A stretch of 64,000 nt of DNA, taken from NCBI GenBank assembly GCA_963728535.1, contig CAVSKK010000001.1, positions 1,116,001 to 1,180,000 of the forward strand, read 5' to 3'. The position numbers were made by a program, and so were the translations under genes. Below, piece by piece: positions 17,640-26,001 of the stretch (its first letter is position 1; every line of letters starts with the position of its first letter). A model generated the notes under the pieces. That model ran no database searches. It worked only from the letters and a program-made list of their open reading frames with translations, and was not told the origin of the DNA. Source of the stretch: VAXT01 sp963728535. GTDB taxonomy: Bacteria > Actinomycetota > Thermoleophilia > Gaiellales > Gaiellaceae.

Positions 17640-18906
17640 AGAGCCCGCGCGTCGTGGTCGCTTCGGAGACTCGCTGCACTGCCAGCCCGTACGCGGCCAT
17701 GCGCATGCTCGTGCCCATCTTCTCGCGAGTCGCCCAGGTCTCGTTGAAGGCGCGCGTCGAGATGTCGTTCAGCCGGGCGTTCACCTCGTCTTCCTTCCAG
17801 AAGTACTCCTGGAGACCCTGGACCCACTCGAAGTAGGAGACGACGACGCCGCCCGCGTTTGCGAGCACGTCCGGCAGGACGAGCACGCCGTTGTCCTCGA
17901 GAATCTCGTCCGCCGCGGGCGTGGTCGGCCCGTTCGCGCCCTCGCACACGATCCTCGCCTTGATCTTGTCCGCGTTCGCGGTCGTGATCACCTGCTCGAG
18001 CGCGCACGGCGCAAGGACATCGCAGTCGAGGAGCAGAAGCTCTTCGTCGGTGACTCCCTCGGTTCCGTTCAACCCCGCCAGCGCGCCCGTCTCCTGCTTG
18101 TGCGCGATTGCCGTGTCGACGTCGATCCCATTGGAGTTGTAGACGCCCCCCGACGAGTCCGAGACCGCAATCACGGTCGCCCCTTCCTGGGCGAGGAACT
18201 TCGCCAGGAAGCTCCCCACGTTGCCGAAGCCCTCGATGACGACCCGCTGCCCCGCGATCGTCGCGTCCTGCTTGCGGACGGCCTCGCGGATGCAGTAGAG
18301 CGCTCCCCGCGCAGTGGCTTCGAGCCTTCCGAGCGAGCCGCCGATGTTCAGGGGCTTGCCGGTGACGACGCCGAGAACCGAGTGACCCTTGTTCATCGAG
18401 TAGGTGTCGAAGATCCAGGCCATGACCGCACCGTCAGTCCCCACGTCGGGGGCCGGGATGTCCTTCTCAGGGCCGATCTCGTTGATGATCTCCGTCGTGT
18501 AGCGGCGGGTCAGCTTCTGGAGCTCCATCGGCGAGAGCTTCTTGGGGTTGCACGCGATCCCGCCCTTGGCGCCGCCGAACGGGATTCCCATCAGCGCGCA
18601 CTTCCACGTCATCCACATCGACAGCGCCTTGACCTCGTCGAGCGTGACGTCGGGGTGGTAACGGATACCGCCCTTGGACGGCCCCCGCGCGATGTTGTGC
18701 GTCACCCGATAGCCCTCGAACGCCTGGACCGAGCCGTTGTCCATGACGACCGGGACGGAGCAGACGACAGCTTTCTTGCACTGCCTCAGGACCTCGATCA
18801 GGTTCTGGTCGATCTGGAAAACGTCGCCGACCTTGCGAAGCTGATCCTGCGCGATCTCGAACGGGTTCTCTTGGAGATGGGAGACGGGAGCCGCAACGGT
18901 GGTCAC
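17632..18906 (-). CDS. Glu/Leu/Phe/Val dehydrogenase, glutamate dehydrogenase type
   Basis: The protein has 424 aa, the normal length. The substrate-binding motif PFGGAKGGIACNPK contains the catalytic-site lysine. It also has GPEKDIPAPDVGTD, the Rossmann motif VIEGFGNVGSFLA for NAD(P), and ANAGGVVVSYFEWVQG. It interconverts glutamate and 2-oxoglutarate plus ammonium in the cytosol. Cofactor preference cannot be fixed by eye. The start ATG is at 18906. Confidence 0.9.
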   Translation of the reverse strand: MTTVAAPVSHLQENPFEIAQDQLRKVGDVFQIDQNLIEVLRQCKKAVVCSVPVVMDNGSVQAFEGYRVTHNIARGPSKGGIRYHPDVTLDEVKALSMWMTWKCALMGIPFGGAKGGIACNPKKLSPMELQKLTRRYTTEIINEIGPEKDIPAPDVGTDGAVMAWIFDTYSMNKGHSVLGVVTGKPLNIGGSLGRLEATARGALYCIREAVRKQDATIAGQRVVIEGFGNVGSFLAKFLAQEGATVIAVSDSSGGVYNSNGIDVDTAIAHKQETGALAGLNGTEGVTDEELLLLDCDVLAPCALEQVITTANADKIKARIVCEGANGPTTPAADEILEDNGVLVLPDVLANAGGVVVSYFEWVQGLQEYFWKEDEVNARLNDISTRAFNETWATREKMGTSMRMAAYGLAVQRVSEATTTRGLYP

Positions 18907-18977
18907 TCTGTCACTCCTTGTTTTCGCTGCAAAGGGGAGAAAACTGCTTCGCGGCGAGTATAAGGCGCGCCGTCTCT

Positions 18978-21563
18978 TTAGCGAATGGCGAAGACCACCT
19001 CAGCCCTGCTGGGGGACCCTGAGCCGGTCGGGTGGGCGGTCATCTTCACGCGATAGCGGCCGGGCTCCAGCTTCTCGCCGTCCGCGTCGCGACCGGTCAG
19101 CCCGAACGCATAGCGACCCGGGAGCAGGTCACGGAGCTGCGCCAGGACGCCGAGCCGAGCACCGCCAGGGCCGCGCAGGTCGAGATCGAGGCGGGCGACC
19201 GGCTCGAGCTGGCCTCCGCTCGCGATGCGGCCGGCCTGGAAGGAGAGCACAGCCGGAGCGTTGTCCGACGGACGGAACGAGGCCGTCGAGAGCCGGACGG
19301 ACCCCAGCAGCTGGTCCTCGCGGGGCCGGAATCGCACGAGCCACGGAACGCGGATCGGCGCACTGCCCCGGGGGGTCACTTCGAACATGCCCTCGACCGG
19401 CGGCCCGGCGGGGGTCAGCGAGCGAACCGCCACGAACACCCGCGCGATCCCGCCCGGCGGGATGCGCGTCCGGGCAGGGGCGAAGGCGAAGACGAGTCCG
19501 CGGCCGCCGCCTTTGTCGCGCTCGTCCGCAGAGACGCGAAGCCGCAGCGTCCGCGACGAGTGGTTGCGCAGGACGAGATTCCGCGTCGTGTGCCAGCCGT
19601 CACCGGTTGCGCGACCGAAGCTCATCGTCGTCGGCAATGCGGCCACTTCACCGGCTTGCGCCGCACCGAGGTCGAGCAGTCCCGCGCCCTGCGCCACGAC
19701 CGATTCTCCGAGCAGCGGCCGCGCGGACCCCGCGAGCAGTCCCTTGAGAGCGGAGGCGTCGAGGTCGGGCCTCGACTGGGCGAGCAGCGCGGCCGCACCC
19801 GCGACGACAGCCGCGGCAGCGCTCGAGCCGCTGAGGCTGGAGTAACGCGCAGTGTCGTCTTCCGCTTTGCCCGGATCGGCCGTGAGCAGGCTCACGCCGG
19901 GGGCGACCAGATCTGGCTTGACGAAGCCGTCGAACGCGAGCCCGCGGGACGAGAAGGGCGCCACGTGCCCCATGACGTCGCTGGTCTCGCCCCTGGCCCG
20001 GCCGACCGAGACGAGGGGCTGCCTGCCCGAGCGGAACGAGTCGAGCGCGTCACGTCCGGCCCGGTCAGGAACGGTCACAACAGGGACCGTTACTCCTTCG
20101 TCGAGGCCAATGCCGCCGCCCGGGAGCGCATCGCCGTAGACGACGACGAGCGCCGCGCCGGCTTTCGCTGCCAGCGCCGCCGCGTAGCCGGGGTCAGCCC
20201 CCGCCGGGACGAGCGCCGCGCGGCCCGCCACGTAGCTGAAGCCTCGCTCGTCGAAGAAATCGCTGAGCCTCAGCGAGGTGGGATCGGCATTCGCCGAGCG
20301 CTCCAGCCGAGGCGCACCAAGGCGCAGGAAGAGGTCGCCGCGCGGAGCGACCGCGCCCACGAGCGGAACGCGCTGGTCGAAGGACACGCCGAGCCCCGTC
20401 CGGATAACGACGTGGACGGACACGGAGGACTCGCGGAGGTCCGCTGCGCCCACCGTGAGCGCCGCGCGCGAACCACCCGGCCCGGAGATGCTTCCGTACC
20501 CAGGCCCCGCGACCCCGTCGTTCCCGGCCGGAGTGACGACGAGGGTGTCGAGCCGGAGGGCACCGGCAACGGCGCGGGCGGACGGACTGTCCTCGAAAGC
20601 TGCGAAAGGCTCCGCGACTCCCACGAGTGCGACCCTCGCCGCATCGAGCGCCACTCCGTCAGCATTCGGGTCGACCGCTCGTTCGAGCCCCGCCACGAGC
20701 TGGTCGGTCCGGCCGAAGAGCGCCCACGCCCCACCTGCTTCCCGCTGCCAGCCCGCGACCCGGATCGGAAGGATCGTCGCGCCGTTGGCGATCCCGTTCA
20801 GGCCGGCGGGACCTTCCGACCCGACCATCAGCCCGGCCATCTGCGTCCCGTGGCGCTCGAGTCGAGTCGGATCGTCCGGGCTCGCGTTTGCGCCGGAATC
20901 GGGATCGGAGTCGACGACGTCGTAGCCCTCGGCAACCTGGCCGAGCAGATATGGATGCGTCGCCTCGACCCCGGTGTCGAGGAGCGCGATCGTCACGCCG
21001 CCCCCGTCGAAGCCCGGGAGGAAAACGTTTGTTCGCGACCCCGCGCCCGCAGCGAGCTTCCCTTTCTCGATCAGAGTCGACGACACGGAGGCCGGGTAGG
21101 CGATGCGGACGGGATAGACGCCGGCCACCTCCGGCGCGTGCTCGAGCAACGCGATTGCACTGGGATTGAGCGGTGCGGAGAAGCCGGTCAGCACACGCGC
21201 GAAACGGTGCTCGGGGCGGATCCGCACGCCCTCCTGGGCCAGGCGGGCGATCAGCAGGTTGTCGGCGGCGAGCGCAGCCGCTGTCCATTGGCGCTGCTGC
21301 GCCTCGCTGGCCGTCCCGCCGGCGGAGGCGAGGCGATCGGCGAGGGAGGGGCTGTTCAGGACGACGATGACGCGCTGCCCGACCGCGACCTGCTGTCGCG
21401 GCGTGCCCACGAGGCCGCGCCAGGCCGACGCCACAGTCGGGCGGTCTGCCTCATGACTTGCACCGCCCGCGCCCGAGGCGACCGACAGCAAGGTCGCGGC
21501 CAGCGCAAGAGCGCCGAGCACGCCGAGCTGCGGAGCCTCACGCGGCCGAAGACGCATACGCAT
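18978..21563 (-). CDS. Secreted subtilisin-like serine protease (S8) with PA insert
   Basis: About 861 aa from the ATG at 21563, which precedes a signal peptide (LGVLGALALAATLLSVASG). The catalytic Asp is in IALLDTGVE (about 196), the His in RHGTQMAGL (about 238) and the Ser in SLSGSSAAAAVVAG (about 575). A protease-associated-type insert (about 400-520) lies before the Ser. An N-terminal inhibitor-like propeptide and beta-sandwich domains after the catalytic part complete it. The Ser motif is GSSAAAA, not the usual GTSMA. Its 5' end overlaps tsaD by 26 bp, so it trails the t6A operon. Confidence 0.87.
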   Translation of the reverse strand: MRMRLRPREAPQLGVLGALALAATLLSVASGAGGASHEADRPTVASAWRGLVGTPRQQVAVGQRVIVVLNSPSLADRLASAGGTASEAQQRQWTAAALAADNLLIARLAQEGVRIRPEHRFARVLTGFSAPLNPSAIALLEHAPEVAGVYPVRIAYPASVSSTLIEKGKLAAGAGSRTNVFLPGFDGGGVTIALLDTGVEATHPYLLGQVAEGYDVVDSDPDSGANASPDDPTRLERHGTQMAGLMVGSEGPAGLNGIANGATILPIRVAGWQREAGGAWALFGRTDQLVAGLERAVDPNADGVALDAARVALVGVAEPFAAFEDSPSARAVAGALRLDTLVVTPAGNDGVAGPGYGSISGPGGSRAALTVGAADLRESSVSVHVVIRTGLGVSFDQRVPLVGAVAPRGDLFLRLGAPRLERSANADPTSLRLSDFFDERGFSYVAGRAALVPAGADPGYAAALAAKAGAALVVVYGDALPGGGIGLDEGVTVPVVTVPDRAGRDALDSFRSGRQPLVSVGRARGETSDVMGHVAPFSSRGLAFDGFVKPDLVAPGVSLLTADPGKAEDDTARYSSLSGSSAAAAVVAGAAALLAQSRPDLDASALKGLLAGSARPLLGESVVAQGAGLLDLGAAQAGEVAALPTTMSFGRATGDGWHTTRNLVLRNHSSRTLRLRVSADERDKGGGRGLVFAFAPARTRIPPGGIARVFVAVRSLTPAGPPVEGMFEVTPRGSAPIRVPWLVRFRPREDQLLGSVRLSTASFRPSDNAPAVLSFQAGRIASGGQLEPVARLDLDLRGPGGARLGVLAQLRDLLPGRYAFGLTGRDADGEKLEPGRYRVKMTAHPTGSGSPSRAEVVFAIR

Positions 21564-22506
21564 CCAATGCAAGATAACGACCGACGGGGATCTCCTCGAC
21601 ATACCGCGCGGCCGAGGCGATCATCGCAGCGTTGTCGGTGCAAAGGGCGAGCGGCGCGAGGGCGGCCCCCGGAAGCGAAGCGCGCAACTCCGAATTGGCG
21701 GCGACCCCGCCGACGACAGCGACCCGATCGGCACCGAGCTGCTCGGCCGCTGCGATCGTCCGCTCGACGAGCGCCCGAACGATCGCCCGCTGGTAGGACG
21801 CAGCGAGGTCGGCCCGACGGAGCTCGACCTCGTCTGCCCCGAGCTCACGCACCTTGTAGAGGAGAGCCGTCTTCAGGCCGGAGAAGGAGAAGTCCAGGCC
21901 CGGTACCCGCGCGACGGGGAACGAGAACGCCTCGGCATCGCCCTCGCGCGCGAGCCGGTCGATCGCGGCACCACCGGGGTAGCCGAGGCCGAGCAGGCGG
22001 GCGCCCTTGTCGAACGCTTCGCCCGCCGCGTCGTCAAGGGTCGTGCCGAGCACGCGGTAACCGCCGCGGTCCTGGACGTCGAGCAGGAGTGTGTGGCCAC
22101 CGCTTGCCAGCAGACAGAGGAACGGCGGCTCGACGGGTTCGGGCCGGAGGAAGAGCGAAGCGACGTGGCCGTGCAGGTGGTCGACCGGGACCAGCGGAAG
22201 CCGCAGCGACCAGGCAAGCGCCTTGGCCGTGGAGAGGCCGACCAGGAGCGCCCCGATCAGTCCCGGCCCGCGCGTGACGGCGATGCGCTCGACATCGGCG
22301 AGGCTTGCGCTGCCCTGCCCAAGCGCCTCGCGGATGACCGGCGTGACGAGCTCGAGGTGCCGGCGCGAAGCAACTTCGGGGACGACTCCGCCGTATTTCG
22401 CGTGCAAGTCGGCTTGAGAGGACACGACGTTTGCGACGATCTCCCCGTCCTCGGTGACGAGCGCCGCCGCGGTTTCGTCACACGACGTCTCGAAACCTAG
22501 GATCAA
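21538..22506 (-). CDS. tsaD: tRNA threonylcarbamoyladenosine transferase TsaD
   Basis: The protein has 322 aa and a TTG start (TTGATC) that overlaps the rimI stop. It has the ASKHA-fold N-terminus ILGFETSCDETAAALV, metal-ligand histidines H110 and H114 in HLHGH, LLASGGHTLL and VVGGVAANSELR. It transfers threonylcarbamoyl from TC-AMP to A37 of ANN-decoding tRNAs with TsaB and TsaE. It is the fourth gene of the tsaE-tsaB-rimI-tsaD run. Confidence 0.95.
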   Translation of the reverse strand: MILGFETSCDETAAALVTEDGEIVANVVSSQADLHAKYGGVVPEVASRRHLELVTPVIREALGQGSASLADVERIAVTRGPGLIGALLVGLSTAKALAWSLRLPLVPVDHLHGHVASLFLRPEPVEPPFLCLLASGGHTLLLDVQDRGGYRVLGTTLDDAAGEAFDKGARLLGLGYPGGAAIDRLAREGDAEAFSFPVARVPGLDFSFSGLKTALLYKVRELGADEVELRRADLAASYQRAIVRALVERTIAAAEQLGADRVAVVGGVAANSELRASLPGAALAPLALCTDNAAMIASAARYVEEIPVGRYLALDAYASSAA

Positions 22507-22967
22507 GCGCTCGCCGGCTCGCGGACCGGGTCCTTCCACATGATCAGCGCGTCCTCGCGGTTGTCCGTGTAGTAGCCGCGCCGGATGCCTCGAGCCTTGA
22601 ACCCGAGCCGCTCGTAGAGGCGGATCGCAGCCTCGTTCGAGACTCGCACCTCGAGTGTGTACCCTCGGCGACTGTCGCGTGAGGTGTCCTCGAAAAGGCG
22701 TTCCATGAGGCCCGACGCGACGCCCCGCCGGCGATAGGGCTCGGCGACCGCCACGTTCATCACATGCCATGCGTCGACATAGCGGGAGATGATCAGGTAG
22801 CCGATGAGGTCGTTCCGCTCGGCGTCGACGGCGCCGAGGCAGATCGAGGACGGCTTCGCGAGCTCGCCCGCGAACATCGAGCGCGACCACGGCGTCGGGT
22901 ACGAGCTGCGCTCGATCTCCTCGATCGAGTTCAGGTCGCGAAGCTTCAGCCTGCGGTACTCGATCAC
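22503..22967 (-). CDS. rimI: Ribosomal-protein-alanine N-acetyltransferase RimI-like GNAT
   Basis: The protein has 154 aa with a GNAT fold. The acetyl-CoA loop is VAEPYRRRGVASGLMERL, followed by VRVSNEAAIRLYERLGF. It overlaps tsaB by 4 bp and tsaD by 4 bp. In many actinobacteria rimI sits inside the t6A operon and is sometimes fused to tsaD. The protein target is inferred from family and place. Confidence 0.88.
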   Translation of the reverse strand: MIEYRRLKLRDLNSIEEIERSSYPTPWSRSMFAGELAKPSSICLGAVDAERNDLIGYLIISRYVDAWHVMNVAVAEPYRRRGVASGLMERLFEDTSRDSRRGYTLEVRVSNEAAIRLYERLGFKARGIRRGYYTDNREDALIMWKDPVREPASA

Positions 22968-23566
22968 CGCTTGCGCACCCGGTCCGCATCGGGAACGCGG
23001 ACGTAGATCGGCGCGACGAGCTCCGCCGGCCCGAAGTCGCGGGCGAGCTCGGCGTGCAGCACGGCACGTGGAATGTGCAGCTCGCTTTCATCGGGGGGGA
23101 TCTCGGCCCCGGCACTCTCCAGGATCTCCCGGTAGCGCACCGCTCCGTCGCCGACGCAGATCCGGCCTTGCAACAGACCGTTGCCAAGCCGGTCAGGTCC
23201 GATTGCGACTGGCTCGCCGTCGATCAGGGTGAACACCTCCTGCCGGCGGGCGTCGATCACCGGCAGCGCGCCGGGGGCTCCGGACGCAAGCGCTGCGAGA
23301 GTCGAAACGCCCGCCACCTGGACGTCGAGGGCGAGCGCAAGTGCGCGCGCCGCCGCCAGGCCCATGCGCAGGCTCGTGAAGCTGCCGGGGCCCGTGCCCG
23401 CGACGATGCGGTCGAGGGCGGCGGGCTGGGCGTCGGCACCCGCGAACAGCGCGTCCACGTCCTCGAGCAGCCGCCCCGGCAGGCCGGTTCGCTCGCCGAG
23501 CGTCTGTCCATCTTCGACGAGGGCGCACGTCGCGACACTCGTCGCCGTGTCAAACGCCAGGAGCAC
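22964..23566 (-). CDS. tsaB: tRNA t6A biosynthesis protein TsaB
   Basis: The protein has 200 aa and a degenerate ASKHA fold: LLAFDTATSVATCALVEDG at the start and AGTGPGSFTSLRMGLAAARALALAL, the TsaB hallmark. It is the non-catalytic partner that dimerises with TsaD. It overlaps tsaE by 17 bp and rimI by 4 bp. Confidence 0.93.
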   Translation of the reverse strand: MLLAFDTATSVATCALVEDGQTLGERTGLPGRLLEDVDALFAGADAQPAALDRIVAGTGPGSFTSLRMGLAAARALALALDVQVAGVSTLAALASGAPGALPVIDARRQEVFTLIDGEPVAIGPDRLGNGLLQGRICVGDGAVRYREILESAGAEIPPDESELHIPRAVLHAELARDFGPAELVAPIYVRVPDADRVRKR

Positions 23567-23969
23567 TCTCGATCCCGATCAGCCGGCGGTCTTCTCCCCC
23601 ATGGCGCAAGACGACGCGGAAGCGGGGCGGCGGAAGCGCGTCGCCGGCCGCCTCGGGCCACTCCACGAAGCAGACGGCGCCGTCGAAATAGGGCTCGAGG
23701 TCGCCCCACTCCGCGGGTGAGACGCTCTCGAACCGGTAGAGGTCGAGGTGGGACACGTCCACGTCTCCACGGTACCGATGGCCGATCGTGAAGGTCGGGC
23801 TCGTCACAGGCCCCTGGACGCCAAGCGCGCGGCAGGCTCCTCGCACGAAGGTCGTCTTGCCCGATCCGAGCTCGCCGGAGACGGTGACGACGTCACCCGG
23901 CCGCAGTTCCGTTGCTACCTGCGCGGCGATGCGCTCGGTCTCTTCCGGCGATGAGGACGAAAGGTCCAC
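23550..23969 (-). CDS. tsaE: tRNA t6A biosynthesis ATPase TsaE
   Basis: The protein has 139 aa from GTG at 23969; the open frame continues upstream but loses similarity. It has Walker A GELGSGKTTFVRG, switch-like TSPTFTIGHRY, VSHLDLYR and FVEWPE, all TsaE signatures. It energises the TsaBD complex. As first gene of the operon its start lies 21 bp from the divergent lipoprotein gene, so their promoters overlap. Confidence 0.92.
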   Translation of the reverse strand: MDLSSSSPEETERIAAQVATELRPGDVVTVSGELGSGKTTFVRGACRALGVQGPVTSPTFTIGHRYRGDVDVSHLDLYRFESVSPAEWGDLEPYFDGAVCFVEWPEAAGDALPPPRFRVVLRHGGEDRRLIGIESAPGV

Positions 23970-23990
23970 CCGGGTGGGGATAATTCCCGA

Positions 23991-24878
23991 GTGCGAGCAT
24001 TTGCGGCGACCGTAGTCGTCCTCGTCGGGCTTGGCACAGCCTGCGGAGCTGAGGAGCGCCCGTCCGCGGCGGAGCCCGCGGGGTGCCCGGCCAAGATCGC
24101 GCAGACCGAGTCGATGGACATCAGTTGGGCGCCTCGCAGCAGCCGTGTGGCCTTCAGCACTGTCGAGAGAGGGATCTTCGTGATCGACGTGCAGACGTGT
24201 GCCGTCGAGCAGGTCACGCACGCCCGCTTCCATTTCACACCCGACTGGTCGCCGGACGGAGGGCAGCTCGTGTTCGATCGCACACTTGTGCCGGGGTCAC
24301 GAAGCGACCTCCTGATCGCAGATCTCAAGGGTGGCGATACCAGGGTCCTCACGCACGGAAGCGACGACCAGTTCCCAAGCTGGTCGCCGCGTGGAGACCA
24401 GATCGCCTTCACGCGACGGGCCGACATCTACGTCGTCCAGAAGGACGGCCGGGGGCTCCGACGTCTCACGAGCGCCGGTTACAACGTTCAGCCCGACTGG
24501 TCGCCTGACGGACGCGCAATTGCCTGGGCTTGTGACGATGCCATTTGCACGATGGATGCCGACGGGAGCCACTCGCGTCGTGTGTTCGAGCCCTCGACCG
24601 GTGGCGAGTTCGAGGACCCGGCCTGGTCACCGGATGGACGCTCGATCGCATTCGACGGCGCCGCCGCGTACGAACCACCCACGCTAATGATCGGCTCCGC
24701 GCAAGGAGGTCGTGTTCGAACATTCCCCCTTCTCTCACCGCAAAGAGCAGACACAGCCCCCACGTGGTCCCCCGACGGCGACCAGATCGCTTTCGTCGGC
24801 GACGACGGAATCTGGGAGAACCTCTACGTCGTCCGCCCCGATGAATCCGGGCTTCGAGCGCTGACCGAGTCTTCCTAG
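23991..24878 (+). CDS. Lipoprotein with TolB-like beta-propeller (PD40/WD40-like)
   Basis: The protein has 295 aa and a GTG start. The signal ends in GLGTAC, giving a lipobox with Cys at about residue 18. Six or so repeats end in PDWSPDG, PSWSPRG, PAWSPDG or PTWSPDG followed by IAF or IAW, the PD40 pattern of TolB-type propellers. It is probably an extracytoplasmic binding module. It is divergent from tsaE and overlaps the convergent glycosylase gene by 4 bp. Confidence 0.82.
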   Translation: MRAFAATVVVLVGLGTACGAEERPSAAEPAGCPAKIAQTESMDISWAPRSSRVAFSTVERGIFVIDVQTCAVEQVTHARFHFTPDWSPDGGQLVFDRTLVPGSRSDLLIADLKGGDTRVLTHGSDDQFPSWSPRGDQIAFTRRADIYVVQKDGRGLRRLTSAGYNVQPDWSPDGRAIAWACDDAICTMDADGSHSRRVFEPSTGGEFEDPAWSPDGRSIAFDGAAAYEPPTLMIGSAQGGRVRTFPLLSPQRADTAPTWSPDGDQIAFVGDDGIWENLYVVRPDESGLRALTESS

Positions 24879-25510
24879 AAGAGACCGAGCTGGACAGCCG
24901 GCTCCGCGACGAGGAGCGGCTCAGGCTCGGGCGCGGGCTCGACGACCCTGCCGAGGAGCTGTGGGAGACGGGCAAAGTCCTCTCGGAGAACGTCGAGCAT
25001 CGACGGCGTGTACAGCGCCGCCGCCGGATGGTAGAGCGGATACAGCAAGACGCTCCGCCCTCCAAGCGTCACCTCCTGCTCCTGGCCGTGCACACGCGTG
25101 ATCCCGAGCGGCTTGCCGGAGAGCAGCTTCGTCGAGAAATTGCCGAGCGTCGCGACGACCTTGGGTTGGATGAGCTCGACCTGACGGAAGAGATGGCTCT
25201 CGCAGGCCTCGATCTCGTCCGGCATCGGGTCGCGATTTCCGGGTGGGCGGCACTTCAAGACGTTCGCGACGTACACGTTCTCGCGGGTCAGCCCGATGCC
25301 GCCGAGCAACTGATCGAGGAGCTTGCCCGCCTGACCGACGAAGGGCACGCCCTGCTTGTCCTCGTGGAAGCCCGGCGCTTCGCCGACGAACATCAGGTCG
25401 GCGTTCGGGTCGCCGTTGCCGAAGACGACCTGCGTCCTGCCCTCGGCGAGCACGCATCGGGTGCAAGTCGCGGTCTCCGCCGCGTAAGTATCCAGCGGTG
25501 TCCCTGTCAC
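24875..25510 (-). CDS. Uracil-DNA glycosylase family 4 (Fe-S type)
   Basis: About 211 aa with GTG at 25510. Cys16 and Cys19 (CTRC) are part of the 4Fe-4S site. Motif 1 is GEAPGFHEDKQGVPFVGQAGKLLD, followed by NVLKCRPPGNRDP, LGNFS and the C-terminal active-site region YPLYHPAAAL. It removes uracil from DNA in base-excision repair. The tail is Pro/Glu-rich. Confidence 0.9.
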   Translation of the reverse strand: MTGTPLDTYAAETATCTRCVLAEGRTQVVFGNGDPNADLMFVGEAPGFHEDKQGVPFVGQAGKLLDQLLGGIGLTRENVYVANVLKCRPPGNRDPMPDEIEACESHLFRQVELIQPKVVATLGNFSTKLLSGKPLGITRVHGQEQEVTLGGRSVLLYPLYHPAAALYTPSMLDVLREDFARLPQLLGRVVEPAPEPEPLLVAEPAVQLGLF

Positions 25511-25624
25511 CTGTTCCCCCGCGTGCTCTGGGGCGCCGCTGAGTGTGCGGGGCCGGAGGGCACAGTGCTGCATAGCACGGGCCCGGAGAGCACCGTGCGC
25601 TCAGCGGCGTCAGCGCTCTGCGGA

Positions 25625-25641
25625 GCCGGGCTTTGCCCGGC
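25625..25641. terminator. GC hairpin upstream of the glycosylase gene
   Basis: GCCGGGC-TTT-GCCCGGC is a perfect 7-bp stem with 3-nt loop in the 168-bp gap between the glycosylase start and the fmdB-like stop. No clear T-run follows on either strand. A second inverted pair (CGCCGCTGAG with CTCAGCGGCG) lies just to the left. It could end transcription from the fmdB-like gene. Confidence 0.4.
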
Positions 25642-25678
25642 GGGAGCGGAGCGCGGCCAGTGCGCGCGGGGGTCTAGC

Positions 25679-25897
25679 TCAGTGCCGGCAGCCACAACTC
25701 CCGCCGCAACAACCGCCTCCGGCCGACATCGTTCCGCCGTAACTCGGTTGCTCGGCGGCGCCGTGAGTCGCGAACACGGAGAACTGCTTGCGGACGTTCG
25801 AGGCGTCGCAGTCGGGGCAGCTGACCGCTTCCCCGTTCCGGACGAGCTCCTCGAAATGCGACTCGCACTCCATGCAGACGTACTCGTAGATCGGCAT
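25679..25897 (-). CDS. FmdB-family zinc-ribbon protein
   Basis: The protein has 72 aa. It starts MPIYEYVCMECE and has Cys8/Cys11 and Cys27/Cys30, forming the zinc ribbon. A Cys/Gly-rich tail (GGGCCGGSCGCRH) may bind a second metal. This is a putative regulatory or metal-binding protein; the specific role is unknown. Confidence 0.87.
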   Translation of the reverse strand: MPIYEYVCMECESHFEELVRNGEAVSCPDCDASNVRKQFSVFATHGAAEQPSYGGTMSAGGGCCGGSCGCRH

Positions 25898-25946
25898 CGC
25901 CGCGGCAGTTTAGGCAGTGAACCGGACGCATGCCAAAGAGAACCCA

Positions 25947-25982
25947 CGAAGCCGGCCCCAACAGAGAAAGAGGCCGGCTTCG
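25947..25982 (-). terminator. Terminator after the 26002-27600 gene
   Basis: An 11-bp perfect stem (CGAAGCCGGCC / GGCCGGCTTCG) has a 14-nt loop and starts 20 bp past the stop at 26002. On the minus strand it is followed by TGGGTTCTCTTT, a weak T-run. It would stop read-through into the fmdB-like gene. Confidence 0.75.
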
Positions 25983-26001
25983 TTCCTTCGAAAAGTCGGG
26001 C

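Noticed and set aside
25670..25690. tRNA-like GTCTAGCTCAGTG motif
   Set aside because: It overlaps the end of the fmdB-like gene and no acceptor stem, anticodon arm or T-arm (GGTTCGA) could be found around it.
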